64,000 nucleotides of DNA from positions 1,638,613 to 1,702,612 of the forward strand of contig NC_031467.1 of NCBI RefSeq assembly GCF_000006565.2. The letters are read 5' to 3'. The notes beneath the pieces were generated by a model. That model saw nothing but the letters and a program-made list of their open reading frames with translations. It was not told the DNA's origin and ran no database searches. Positions within the stretch are counted from its first letter, which is position 1, and every line of letters begins with the position of its first letter. A program made the translations under genes and the position numbers. Positions 37,101 to 48,600 of the stretch are shown one piece after another. Source of the stretch: Toxoplasma gondii ME49 (Eukaryota; Apicomplexa; Conoidasida; Eucoccidiorida; Sarcocystidae).

Positions 37101-38366
37101 CGAAACGCCCCTTTGGAGAGCGGCGGCGCCATCCACCTGACCCAGCCAATGCAGACAGTTTTTTGCGGAAGGCCTCAGGAAGCGCTAGGCCTGCGCCGCG
37201 GCCTCGGCGGTGAAGGTCAGCAGGCGGACCTTCGTCAGGGACGCCAGTCCTCGCTGTCTGCGCTTTCGTCTCAGGCATCTTCTCCTCCGACCCACACATG
37301 CAGCCCTTCTGTGTCTTTCGCGAATTTCAGCCAGGTGCCAGAAGACCGCGAACTCAAGTGCCCCAAGGGGTTGGGAACTGTGGGGGCTCCGTGTTTCATG
37401 CCGTCGTTGTCAGGGGCGCTGTTTCGTGGCTCAGACAAAGAGAGTGTTGGGCCTGAGGGTTGCCTTCGATCATCGGACTTTCTGCGTCTAAATGACAGGC
37501 CTCTCGATGACCCGCAGAAGCGTGAAGCCGCTAGGGGCGACGTTTCCCCCTCCCTGTTCCTGAACGCTGGCGCCCCTCTTCAAAACACTCTGTCGAAGCT
37601 CGCTTGTGGCTCTGCACAACCTTTTCAGAACCTGGACCACCCGTCGCTGTCGCTTCAGCAGCAGATGGCCGCGGCCCTTTCGCAGGCCCACACGACAACT
37701 GGCGGGGCGAATACGTTCTCTTCCGGCTCGTTTCCGTGGCTGATCTCGGACTTTGCGGCCTCCACCACTGAGTGCGGGTATTCAGGACTCGGCGAGAGCG
37801 CGTCGGATCTCACGGGGTGTCCAGCTGCCGGGCGAGGTGGGAAAGCCGGCGAGACCCCGGGCCTCGTTGTTAGGGCGGGGGACGAAGGCACCCACGGCGA
37901 TCTTTTTTTCGAAGAGGCGCATGCACACTCGGGCCTCGACGGCGGCGCAGTTTCGCTGAGGTGCGACAGAGCCAAAGTCGGGGGTCTGAAGCCGCGTTCG
38001 CCGCCGAAGAAGCTCTCGGGGTGGTTTGCGTCTGCATTTCAGAACCGCGTAGGTTCGGACCCGCGATTTTTCTTGGATGATTTCGCCGAGGAACTGGCCA
38101 GAGGCGCAGGCCACGAGGAAGACAAACTGAGCAAGATGGACACACATTTCACGCTGAAGAGTCTCGATTCGAGACGCAACAGCGGTCCTGGCGACGGCCG
38201 CGACTCCACGGGCATGTTCCAGGGCGACATGTCGCTGTCGCCGACTGCCGCACTCATCGCGTCCATTTGGCAGAAAGCGGGAGTCGACGACGACGATTTG
38301 GAGAGCTTGGAGGCTCAGCAGGGTTGCGGAGTGAACCAGGAGGCGAAAGTGCTTTCCTCGTTTTGA
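34102..38366 (+). CDS. CCCH zinc-finger protein with long low-complexity body (probable RNA-binding)
   Basis: I read four exons: 34102-34948, 35145-35277, 35448-35499 and 35685-38366. Donors are GTAAGA, GTAAGT and GTGAGT; acceptors end CCCAG, TTGCAG and TTTTTCAG. Phase is kept throughout, giving 1,237 residues. The start MDVPSFSGDD has a good context (CAACATGG). One CCCH finger lies at residues 196-213 with spacing C-x7-C-x4-C-x3-H (CKHFLFGRCARRRCRFLH), like fingers found in RNA-binding CCCH proteins. The rest is Ser/Pro/Gly/Ala/Gln-rich (YGVPFFYGNSSNGSSN, QQQMAAALSQAH) and probably disordered. A short patch, RCNIPFVSVYLPGQGYIIQF, looks structured but unnamed. The in-frame sequence before 35685 stays open through the third intron, so exon 3 could be misread as continuous. 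The RNA-binding role is inferred from the finger only. Confidence 0.85.
34687..34740 (+). other. CCCH zinc finger
   Basis: Codons spell C-x7-C-x4-C-x3-H starting at TGC 34687 (residue 196). Aromatic residues within the finger (F199, F201, F211) fit the usual stacking residues of RNA-binding CCCH fingers. It is the only finger in the assembled protein. Confidence 0.88.
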
Positions 38367-39023
38367 ACGCGAAAGACAACACATGCGACAGAGAGCTCTT
38401 GGCCGACGTGGAGGCCCCGTGTGCCGGTGCATGTGGCTGAGAGAACTTGGACACGAGTCGTGACTCGAGGCGCGAGAGTGGAAATGAAGAAAGGGGAAGT
38501 TTCCCGAGGAGAGAGAACCGGGAAATGCATCCTTATGCAGTGTTCTGTGTCGTGTCTCATGCACTCGAGGAGTCTGTCGCGCAAGCAGTGATTCTGTCTC
38601 TGAAGCTACGTTGTGTGAGAAGAGTTCCATTCTAGTTTTTGTCCATACACATACGCATTTAGGCTTACAGCGTCGTTCTCCGGGCTGTGACAAAGAGGGC
38701 GAGAAACCACGCTCAGAGAAGCCCAGCCTCTGCTCAGAGCCGCAACATATTGCTTTGCGGTGTCGACTGGGCGCAAAAACGCCGAAGGAAGAAACAGTTT
38801 TGCGGCTTGACTCAACGTGGAGACCCTCTTCACTTGCTCAGTTCCTGTGGAGTGTGTCCGCCGTACAGGGCGACGAATAGCACAGTTTGGCCGACTTGCA
38901 TGCGTATCCTCATCCAGCACCTAGAGCGAACAACGGTGTGTGTTTTCTCTTGTCTCCAGTGGTTCTAGGGCCGGAGAAATGTCTTTTTTTCATGACTTCT
39001 TTTCCGTGGCCTCGGCACCTGAT

Positions 39024-39794
39024 TTAGCTCTGCGAGCGGGAGGTGAGGAAAGGATCTGACGATGTGTGTTTCACTTGTTTCCATCTTCTTTTCTTCGTTT
39101 GCCTGGAGAGCAGGCAGACCGCCAGAAGAAACTGGTCCAGAAAGGAGCCTCCCGAAGCTGTGTGTCTCCCTTGCTTGGGACCGGAACTGCCTGTTCTCGT
39201 CCCAGGAGATGTGTGCGCCGCTGAGGCCCGCACAGAGAAGGGCCTTTTGCTCTTGACGAAGAGATGTCTCGAGGCTGTCTCTTTCGTACAACAGTCCACG
39301 TTTCGTGTTTGAGCAGAGAGTGTGCCGGGATGCCGAAGGATTTTGAGACAAGGCCTCGATCGATGTTTCGGGCAAACACAAGTCTGCGCCAAAGAAAGAG
39401 GGTGTTTCCCACATACCAGCGAGGCCGTCGCGAGTCGGGGCGTAATCAAGAAAGCAAGGAGACGAGGAAAGCGAATCCGAGAGTCACAGAGAGCATCGGA
39501 TCGCGGGCAGACAATTTGATGAACGTGGAGAGAGCGCAAAAACAGCCGCCCCTCTCCCATGCCAGTTCTCTCTGTCTGGGCCGCTGCTTTCTGGTTGCCA
39601 TCAGTCTCTCGCGGTTTTCCGAAGAGAAGGGTATAATCAGTTTCGGTTTCCCAGGAAGATGCGTCAAAAGTGCGTTCAAAACGGCTCTCGGCCTCGAGCA
39701 CGTGCAGGAGGGACGCGAAAAAGAGGGCATACAAAAGTCGCCCAAAGCGCTTGGGGAAATAAAGTTCAATCAGTGCCAGAATCAGATGTGGCAT
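39024..39794 (-). other. Possible secreted-protein frame, uncertain
   Basis: A minus-strand ATG frame of 256 residues begins MPHLILALIELYFPKRFGR and continues with a second hydrophobic run, LLYALFFASLLHVLEAES, which could act as a signal peptide or anchor. The remainder is Arg/Ser/Thr-rich with scattered Cys and no known motif. The ATG context is poor (TACATGC), and a plus-strand frame of about 200 residues overlaps it, so chance is a real alternative. Confidence 0.2.
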
Positions 39795-41571
39795 GTATAC
39801 CTGTGTAAATATATCTATCTATCTATATATATATATGCATATCATGTGTTTTTTTTTCGTTAGAGTTCTCCGTTTCCCGTGTGCATCAGCCGAGCCGATC
39901 CCGAACCGTTTCGTTCGCCGAGAGGCGTCTCTCGGTATTTTCTGTTTTTTTCTCTATGTGCAAAAGTGCAATTTTTGTCAACGCGTCCCTGGCTGCCGCC
40001 GCTCGAAAAGTCCCAGCGCAGTGGGCAGCCTAACTTCAGCGTGCATGATATAAGTCATGGTAAACAGCACGAATCAGTTCAGGTTCAACTGTCAAATGCC
40101 ACCGGTAAGAAGCCACTCTTCGCAGCAGGGCAACACGCAGTGCCGCCATCGGTTTGCGTGGCTTTTACAACCTTCAGGTATTCGTAGCTTGGATATCTCA
40201 AGAATCTTAGAAAGGTAACATAAGCAGAGATAGCAGCCATTGTTCTCTGGATGGAGTTTTAACCCCGGAGGAGCAGGCAGAGCGATGAATAGTCTAAAGA
40301 GTTGAACTTTCTTCAGTGCGCCGCTTTCAGAGACAGTTATTAGCCCTTGATCTGCAGAAACGGCTCGATGTCTCGCCGGACTTTGCATGTTGTAGCCACA
40401 ATGGAACGTGGCTCTGGTAAACACAGACATTTAAGATCTGAGGATTCCAGATACAGACAGCCAAGTTCTCTGTGGTCGCTGTCAGGGCATCAACTCTGTA
40501 CCCTAAACCGTAAAAAGTAAATACTGACATAGGTAGTATAAAGTGCGTAGAAGCTTCTTCATGTTTTCAGACAGAAACATACACATTTTCGCGGGTTGTG
40601 CTTAGCCGACGCAGGGACCTGTGGCAGTCGCTGGTGGCGAGAAAAGCAAAAGAGTCGATGTGTCGCGCGTTGGCTTTCCATTTTCGTCAGAGACGAACGG
40701 GTCTTCGCAACTCGCATTTCGCGTCTGGGCAGTTTTCCAATTTCTGTCCGACTGTTCGTGCGCGTGCGTTTCTTCCGCTTGGACGCCTGTTTTAGTTCTA
40801 TATTTAAGTATGGCCACTGCACTCCCCGGATGCGTTCTACTTCCACGGGGAAAAAGAAGCTGCTCCTGAAGAGCCGGGTCGTGTTCGATCCGGTCGCAGT
40901 TTCAATGGAGAACTGCGATTTCTTCCCCCTTTCTTTTTTAATCTGTGGGTCCCAGGTTCTCTACCGAACCCGCCCAGACCAAAAACAGCGTGGAAACCGG
41001 GGAGCTCAAAACAGTTTTCTGATTAGATGCACGGAAACCAGGAGCTGCATAAAAGAGAGAATCCTAGTGTCAGTAGCGAGGCGAGCTGGCAGTCTTGGGT
41101 CGCTTCCCTTCCTCTGATATCCGCCCACCTGCGCTTGTACCTCTCGGCAGGTTCCCGACAAAATAGAAAGCCGTGACTGCAAAGAACGGACAGCTGTAAG
41201 ATGTTCCTTCTGTTCTCTTTCGGCACACTCTCCCTTCTCTTGACCGCAAGAAGTTCGATATTGAAACGCGTGCTCACAAGGACCATGAAGGACACCCTGC
41301 AGGCGACAAAGCAAGGAGGCGACCGCTGCGAAAGTGCTTCCATCTCGCTTCAAGACAAACGGGAGATCCGCGTTGCTACGGCATTGCCCCTAAACGTTTC
41401 CCCAATGTACATCAATACCTTTAAATTCCTTTACAGCCATGCCTATATACAAATACACATATATTCGATGGTCATACTCTTGTGCACATGGAGAGAGACA
41501 GCTGTTCCCGTTTGGGTCCACACAGAACCAACATCCACATAAAACAACTGCTACACATACACACACAAACG

Positions 41572-41572
41572 A

Positions 41573-41608
<36 letters not shown>

Positions 41609-41609
41609 C
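41572..41609. repeat. (TA)n microsatellite
   Basis: TA run with one GT interruption in the convergent spacer. Confidence 0.88.
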
Positions 41610-42051
41610 TGTAGCACACACATTCGGGACAGACTCGAAGGAGTCAGTTTTCCGTTTAAACTTGATATATGTTTGACATGAGATTGACAAGACGGAGGAC
41701 GGCAATCACAGCAACGTCACAGCAGAGATTCAAGCCGAAGAAGAACGCAGCTCAGAGAGACAAGTTCGCCACACTTGGAAGCGACAAGAAGCAAGAAGCG
41801 TATGGACGTCGAAGAACCCCCCGCGAAAAACGAGAGGGCTATCCCTGCCCTCAACCGCTGCCGAACACCCCACACTACGAGACAAATGCACGAAAAGACA
41901 GGGAAAAAGGGCAACAAGAGAAAGCAAAAAGCAAACAGAAGAGGTACCGAAAGAGAGAAGAAAGAGAAAGAAACGAAGAAGGGACAACGACGGAGGAACG
42001 ATGCAAGAGCGAGAAGACTTCTTGCGGAAGGAGACAGCCCGCAAAAGAGAA

Positions 42052-42286
42052 TTACATGACGCCTTTGCATCCTTCAGCTCCGCAGTAGCACGCTTCGTGT
42101 CCCAGTGCTCCTTCCGACAAGCTGAAACACACACCAAGGTCGCACCACAGAAAGTATTCACGAGCAACATTTAACCATTTCGTAAAACCTCCGTTCTTCA
42201 TTCAAAAAAGCGCCAAGGACTCTGCCCTGCTTCGAAAAGCTACAGGAAACACTCTGCGAGAATTCCTATACAGATACGTATGTGTA

Positions 42287-42325
<39 letters not shown>

Positions 42326-44316
42326 GTATACAAATAAATATATGTATGTGTGTATGCACTTATATGCATATATACATTGATAAAAAAGATTTCTACCTAT
42401 CCACGTTTCGCGTGCAGAGGTGTAGGCTAGTGTGTTCGGAGTGGAAATTCGTATTAAAGGTAAAAGACTGTTTACGCGGAAGCACAGCTTGAAAGGTCAC
42501 GACGACATTCGCTTGCACCATCAAATCGAAACACGATTGTTTGCTGCCAAGTATCCAGTTAAGTGCATCTATCCGCTGTCACGTGATCGCCCATTCGCAG
42601 TCGAATGCTCTAGCAAGACACGAAAATGGCAAGCACAGTTCTCTTTGGACTCTGCCGCCTTCTGTCCAGCTAGCACTGACGCACCACAGATACACCGATT
42701 ATTTAGTTATGTATTTACCCATGTACTTATTTATTATTTATTTATAATTGTTGAAAATTGAGACTACCACTTTCAGGAAGATGAGACTGATCAACCTAGC
42801 GTAGAAGGGGTACTGCTCTCTCGCTTCTACAAGCGCCAGCAGTAATCCGTACTCTACGCGAGGAACATTCCCAAATGGATAAATCTTGTTGGCACAGGAG
42901 ATCGAAATCCAACATGTTCAGACGTTCCTTGCTCGCATTTCTCTCGGCACCTTCAGTTCCTGGAATTACGACTCTCGAACCAGCACGACAGAGGAATACA
43001 CAGAAGTCATGGCATTTCCCGTGCAAAGCTCTGACCTGTAGTTGTAAAACAATTCCTCTCCGATTGCGATGTCTCGCAGAGCGAAAATTCCTACGTGGCA
43101 GTGGCGGCTGTCATCGTCGCTTCCACCCTGAAAAGAAAGAGAAGTGAAAGCAACCGTGTCTCTTTCCTCATCAGAAAAAATGCTCTGCTCCACACAGCGA
43201 ACGCGTTCACAACTCTTGACAAGTCAGAAAAAACACTTAAATCGCGTACAACAGACTCCTCTCAGATACGCACACATGTGCACATAATCCTTTAAATAAC
43301 TACACACATACATATATATATATATATACATACAAACATATATATATATATATATACATACATACATAAATGGACATTGGCAAGTATGAAGAGCCTAAAA
43401 AAACCTCTATACTCTTACACTCTTATATTCAAAAAGGTCTGTATGGATAGATGCAAATGGAGATCCACACACATGAAGCGCCTTTAAACCCTGACCGCTC
43501 GGTACACACCTTCGCCCATATATACATACAAGTGCACGTGAAAAGATATATCTGGAGATCGACGTATACAGAAATGTATGCATAGACGATAAGCGTGGAT
43601 GGAGATATGCATATATGAAGGGTGTGCAAACAACTACATACGCATACATCCCTATATATATTTATACATGTATATTATATATATATATATATATGTATGT
43701 ATCGGTGTAGATGGATTGACACACGTGTGGAGCGAAGGGGAGTTGCTTGGACAGCACACTCACGCTGAGGTCTCTGGTTTGGCAGTTGGGACGACAAGAG
43801 TGGTTGATGAATCTTGTAACGGCGCCGCTTTGAGTCGCGTCGACGATTGCGCTGTTTTTCAGTTTGAAGAGGTAAGTGCTTCCTCCCATGCTCTGCATGT
43901 ACTGCCACTCTCTGCCACAGGGCGAAAGCGAAAAAGTGAAACGAGCGGTTAACAGAGTGTTCGCTTCCACTCTCTGAGTCGAGACAGCCTCTTCTGTGCA
44001 CTACGAGTGCGAAGCAAACGCAAGCGAGAAAGCAGACAGAACAGTCGTGGTCCAGTGCATGTCCCTCTCCTATGTGGCGACAACTGCACCTCGATGAGAG
44101 AACACACAAGAAAGCGAAGAAAGCATTTAGAAAAGAAAAACTCTCGGACCCCAGGGAAAGAAATACGCAAATATATACATATATGTATATATATATATGT
44201 ATATATATGCATACACGCATATGTGTAATAGAGGACAGTAGATAAATATGCGACACATGGACGCCGATCTACACACATCATCATAAGTGTGCATATGCTA
44301 AAGATATATATATATA

Positions 44317-44348
<32 letters not shown>

Positions 44349-44668
44349 GAGAGATGCGAATGTGTATCGGAGGAAAATTATTAGAGAAGGCGAAACGAAA
44401 AAACGAACGAACCTGAAGTTGGCCATGGCCTCACTGACGACGACTGCAGAGTATTCGATGACGAACTCGTCCTTGTAGATTGGTTCGGCTGCAAAGACTC
44501 CCCACCTGAAAGACAAAGGGTGCAAGTCCCAGAAAAGAAATATATGCAGATACTCTCGCTAAATCGAAATGCTACGCGACCTTCGCTGTCTTCTTCGGTC
44601 GAAACGAGCTTCGCCCTGAACCTCCCAGTGAGAAAGACAAGATCCAGTATATGCATGCACGCCTGTAC

Positions 44669-44705
<37 letters not shown>

Positions 44706-45603
44706 ATGCGCATGGATGAACTTGCGCAGATGAACCATTTCCACGTATGGAGATACACATTTGTCGTCGCTCGTCTTCCCGTGGACCTAGATTTTCCTGT
44801 GTTTCTTTCTCACCCGTGAACGCGAGACTTCCCCAGCTTCAGCAACTTCGTGCGAACCACAAAGGAAGGCGCGCGAGCTCCAGAACGCAAAACCGTCGCT
44901 TCCAAGAGATTCGCCGTTCGACCTAAAGTCGAAAAGAAGAAAACAAATAAACGGGCCCCCCATACTAAAGAAACAAGATCCTTACACACATATATGTATA
45001 TTTGTACATATACATATAAATATATATATATATATATATAAATTCAGAAATGTATAGGTGCATGTCTGTACAGAGACATGGACGTATACATGTAGGAACA
45101 CCTCCAGAGACAAAGCCATGTATGCACATATGCGTCTATGAACATATAAATTCACATGAAGACGTATGCGCTTCTTCACATCGAAATGAATAGATTATGT
45201 CTGTAAAACGAAAGGCTACGGTTCCTGGGTCTGTGTTCAGCCAGGCATTTTTGCCGGTGAATGCGCGAGTGTGCCCTTTTGCGTTGCTACACGGCGTAGA
45301 CGCAAATCCTGGATCTTCGACTTGCCGTGGCTTCCCATTTCAACTTACTGAGGCGACTTTGAGACTCGAGAGCGAAAAACAATTCGTTTCTCTTCAGTTG
45401 CAATTCCGCATTCTCTGGCAGTCTGCCGTCCTCCTGAAAAAGCCGCACCATAATTCCAGTCTCGTGAACTCAAATTGCATCGCACAACCATTCTCCGACT
45501 TTGCGTGCACAGATTCAGACCACACACAAACACATATACACAGATGAATACTATTTCGCATATATATATATATATATACATACACACACATACATATATA
45601 TAC

Positions 45604-45642
<39 letters not shown>

Positions 45643-48600
45643 TATCGATAGGGATGTCGACAGACACATCCTTACGATGAAGGTTCGGTTTAAGGCATGT
45701 TCTCTTCTTGACCAGATGCAAACATGCGTCTGAAAACGAGGAGCAGGCGTTTGTTCGTGAATCCAGCGACCAACACAGGTAGGCCTTGTTTGATGCCGTT
45801 TTCGATCTGAAATTTGTTTTACTGATTTCTAAAACTCGACCCTTAGCTGACTCAACAGAGACTTGAGGCGCAAGCGAAGACGACAAAAAAGCCTACGCAA
45901 ACATCTCTAGGGAGCGAAGGAACCTAAAGCCCCCTCCTCCTTATCCTCCCCCTACCTCACCGCCAGGCCTTTGTTTTTAGAGGAGAGAGGCGAGATGGTG
46001 ACGGCTTTACAGAGAGGTCAGAGAAGAGAGAAAACAGACAACTCCACTCAACGCACGCTCCTTTTCTGTGCCTCTGTTGCTCTTTTGAACGTCATGATTT
46101 CCTTTGCTCACTCCGAGAAGCAGACCGTGGAAAGCTGAGAGATTTCGCTCCTGCATGCGTTCCGCCGCAAGCGACAAGAGCGCCGGATCTGCTGCCTGCC
46201 ACTGGGCCGCGAGAAGGCGAGAGCTGCTGGAGCCGACGAGTGGCGGCGCGAATCTCGAGTTTTCCCCCGGAGAAGAAGTATCTCTTTTCTTCCCCAGATT
46301 CAGTGTCGCGTCTCCCTGAAGCACAGGAGAAGCCGAGGGTCCCGTCTTTGCGTCTCTGGGACTCTTTCTCTTTCTTTCCTCTCGCTTGCCGTGTGTGAGA
46401 CCAGCAGACGCTGCACTCTGGAGGACAGAAGGAGACGCGGAAGGCGTACTTTGTTGCGGGGCCAGAGGGCGTTGCCGTGTTTTGAGGATGCCGAGAGAAG
46501 CGACGGAGACGCATGGCGGGCGACTCTGAGGAAGCGAGCGAGAAGAAAAGGCACCACGTCGGGCAGACCGGGAAGACGTTCGTGGATTCAACTGTCCGTT
46601 CTGAGACCCATGGGACCGAGACGCCCCGGAGGCGACACACAGCGCAGACGCCTTCGAGTTCTTCTTCACAACCAGGGGCTTGTGCTTCCTTCTCTTTTTC
46701 TTCGAGTCGTTCCGGTCGCTCACCAGCCTGCCCACCGTGTCGCCGCCACTGCGCGCCATCCTCGCAGGCGCTCGAGAAAGCGAAGGAGGCGGCTCAGGGA
46801 CACAGACAGCCGCCGAAGAAGAGCAGAGAGAAGCGCGCGAAGAAGGAGAAGACGGCAGAGGCGAGGGAGGTTCGCGTGAGTTCACTTCCTTCGAGGAGTC
46901 TTCGGCGGAGTCACGACACGGTAGACCTGTGAATCGAAGCATGAGACCAAGAGCCTTGTGAGAGAGGAAAAAAGACCTACGTGGACGCGCGACTTGTCAA
47001 GGCAGAAGGGTACAGAAACAGACCCGCACGAAAAGATCAGAAGAGTGGAGAGAGAAAACCGTGAATCAAGCAGTGAGATGAAGACAACAGCCCATCAACG
47101 GAGGAACGCGAATTTCCAGCCGCCATTGACCCTGCACCAGGCACCGATTCTGCACAAAGTTTCACAGGGACCTTCATGAAGTCTGGTCTCGAGGCACAGC
47201 CAGAGGAGAGCCGAGAAGACGCACCCCACCAGACGCTCACTGAGATCCATTTTCCCAAGAGGTCTATCACCTCCATTACGTTCTGCTGACACACCAGAAC
47301 GCAATTCCTGTCAACAAAGACCTCCACGATTTCAGTCCGCAGTCGAACTCGTTGAAATGCCTGCACAAATGTGGATATCCCGAGCGCCGCTAAGGTGGAG
47401 ATGCGACGCGAGAACGCCTCCCAGCTGCCTCCTCACCGTTCTCCGCCGTCAGATCCCATGCGAAGATGTCGACGCGGGTCCAGTCGAGTTCCTCCTTCTT
47501 CTCTCTGGTGGCAGACTCCTCGTCTCGCGCCTCGGCCTTCCGCTCCGCCTTCTCGTCCCTGCGCCGCGCCCGCCTGCGCTCGTCCTCGAGGCCGTCGCGA
47601 GTGTCTCCCTTCTTCTCCAGGCCTGAGCCAGGCGCGGTGAGAGACGGAGAAAGTCCGGACGCGAGCGGCGCGAGAACCGCCGAGCTGCGCGGCCCCTCCG
47701 CCGAGACAGAACTCGCAGATGAAGAGTACGGAGACACCCCGAGGCCGGGCAGCGAAGCAAACGCATCCACCAAGTCGTGCTGCCGCATCCCGCTCCTCTG
47801 CAGTTGGTGGCGAAACAGCAACGGAATCCCTCGCTGCACCCGGGCGATAAACGGCGTCAACTGAAAATGCAACCCTGTAGAAACAACCGGAAATCAAAAT
47901 ACCAAAACAGTACAAGCCCGTATAAGAAATACAGACACGGTTTACATATACATATATACATATATACATATATATACATATATGTATATATGTATATATA
48001 TGTATATATATGTATATGTGTATATATGTATGCACACGCAAGCATACGTAAACAAAATATAAGACATATGTGCACATAAATATGTATAATGGAAAGACGT
48101 AGTTCAGTGAGTCTCTGGATCCTCTTCCCTGTCTCAGTCCACGTTCTGTTCGCTTCTCATTGAATCGCTTTTCTGTTTTTTCTCGACAATTCCTCTCACC
48201 AGTGCGTGTGTCGTCGGGGAGCCTTCCGAAGCCTCCAAAGGCTACACACTCCCGAGCGACGGTCGGCGACGACAGTAGGATGTTTGACAAGGCACACTGC
48301 GCCCACTCCACATCCCCGTTTTTTTCAGGTGAGTCATCTTTTCCGCCTTCCAGAGTCCGTTCAGTCGCATGCGCCGCTTGTTTCGTCCTCTGCGGTGCTC
48401 CTCGTGCAATTTCGCATATTTTTCTCGCTTGCTCGAGTTCACCCGCGTCTTCGCGGATTCCTTTCGAAGTTGCGCAGCGACTGTCAGGCATTTCTGCAGA
48501 CTTCAGTCCGTTTGCTCCCGCCTGAAGAAGAGGCTCTCGACCTCCACTGCATCCGCACTCTGTTGCCTGTCTGCGTTCTTCTCTCTTGTCGCTGCCTGCC

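Larger units (their letters stand above)
38367..42051. other. Convergent intergenic region between CCCH and SET genes
   Basis: About 3.7 kb that should hold both 3' UTRs. It contains a (TA)n tract at 41572-41609 and short frames on both strands. The best, on the minus strand at 39024-39794, is listed separately. I see no RNA gene or mobile element. Confidence 0.5.
42052..44922 (-). other. SET plus post-SET catalytic domain, spread over five exons
   Basis: Exons 44922-44814, 44505-44413, 43911-43764, 43127-43036 and 42121-42052 together encode it. SET signatures in order: HGWGVFA (cofactor side), EFVIEY, NHSC knot, and GEELFYNY with the conserved tyrosine. The final 70-base exon supplies C-Y-C-G-x4-C, the zinc-binding post-SET, then a stop. 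All parts needed for catalysis are visible, so the enzyme is probably active. Confidence 0.93.

Noticed and set aside
37782..38693. Minus-strand open frame of about 303 codons
   Set aside because: Opposite the last exon of the CCCH gene; no domain, and it extends past the real stop by chance.
42090..42170. MYND-like sequence CRKEHWDTKR...C on the minus strand
   Set aside because: The same bases in the phase required by splicing give HEACYCGAEGCKGVM, a clear post-SET motif followed by a stop.
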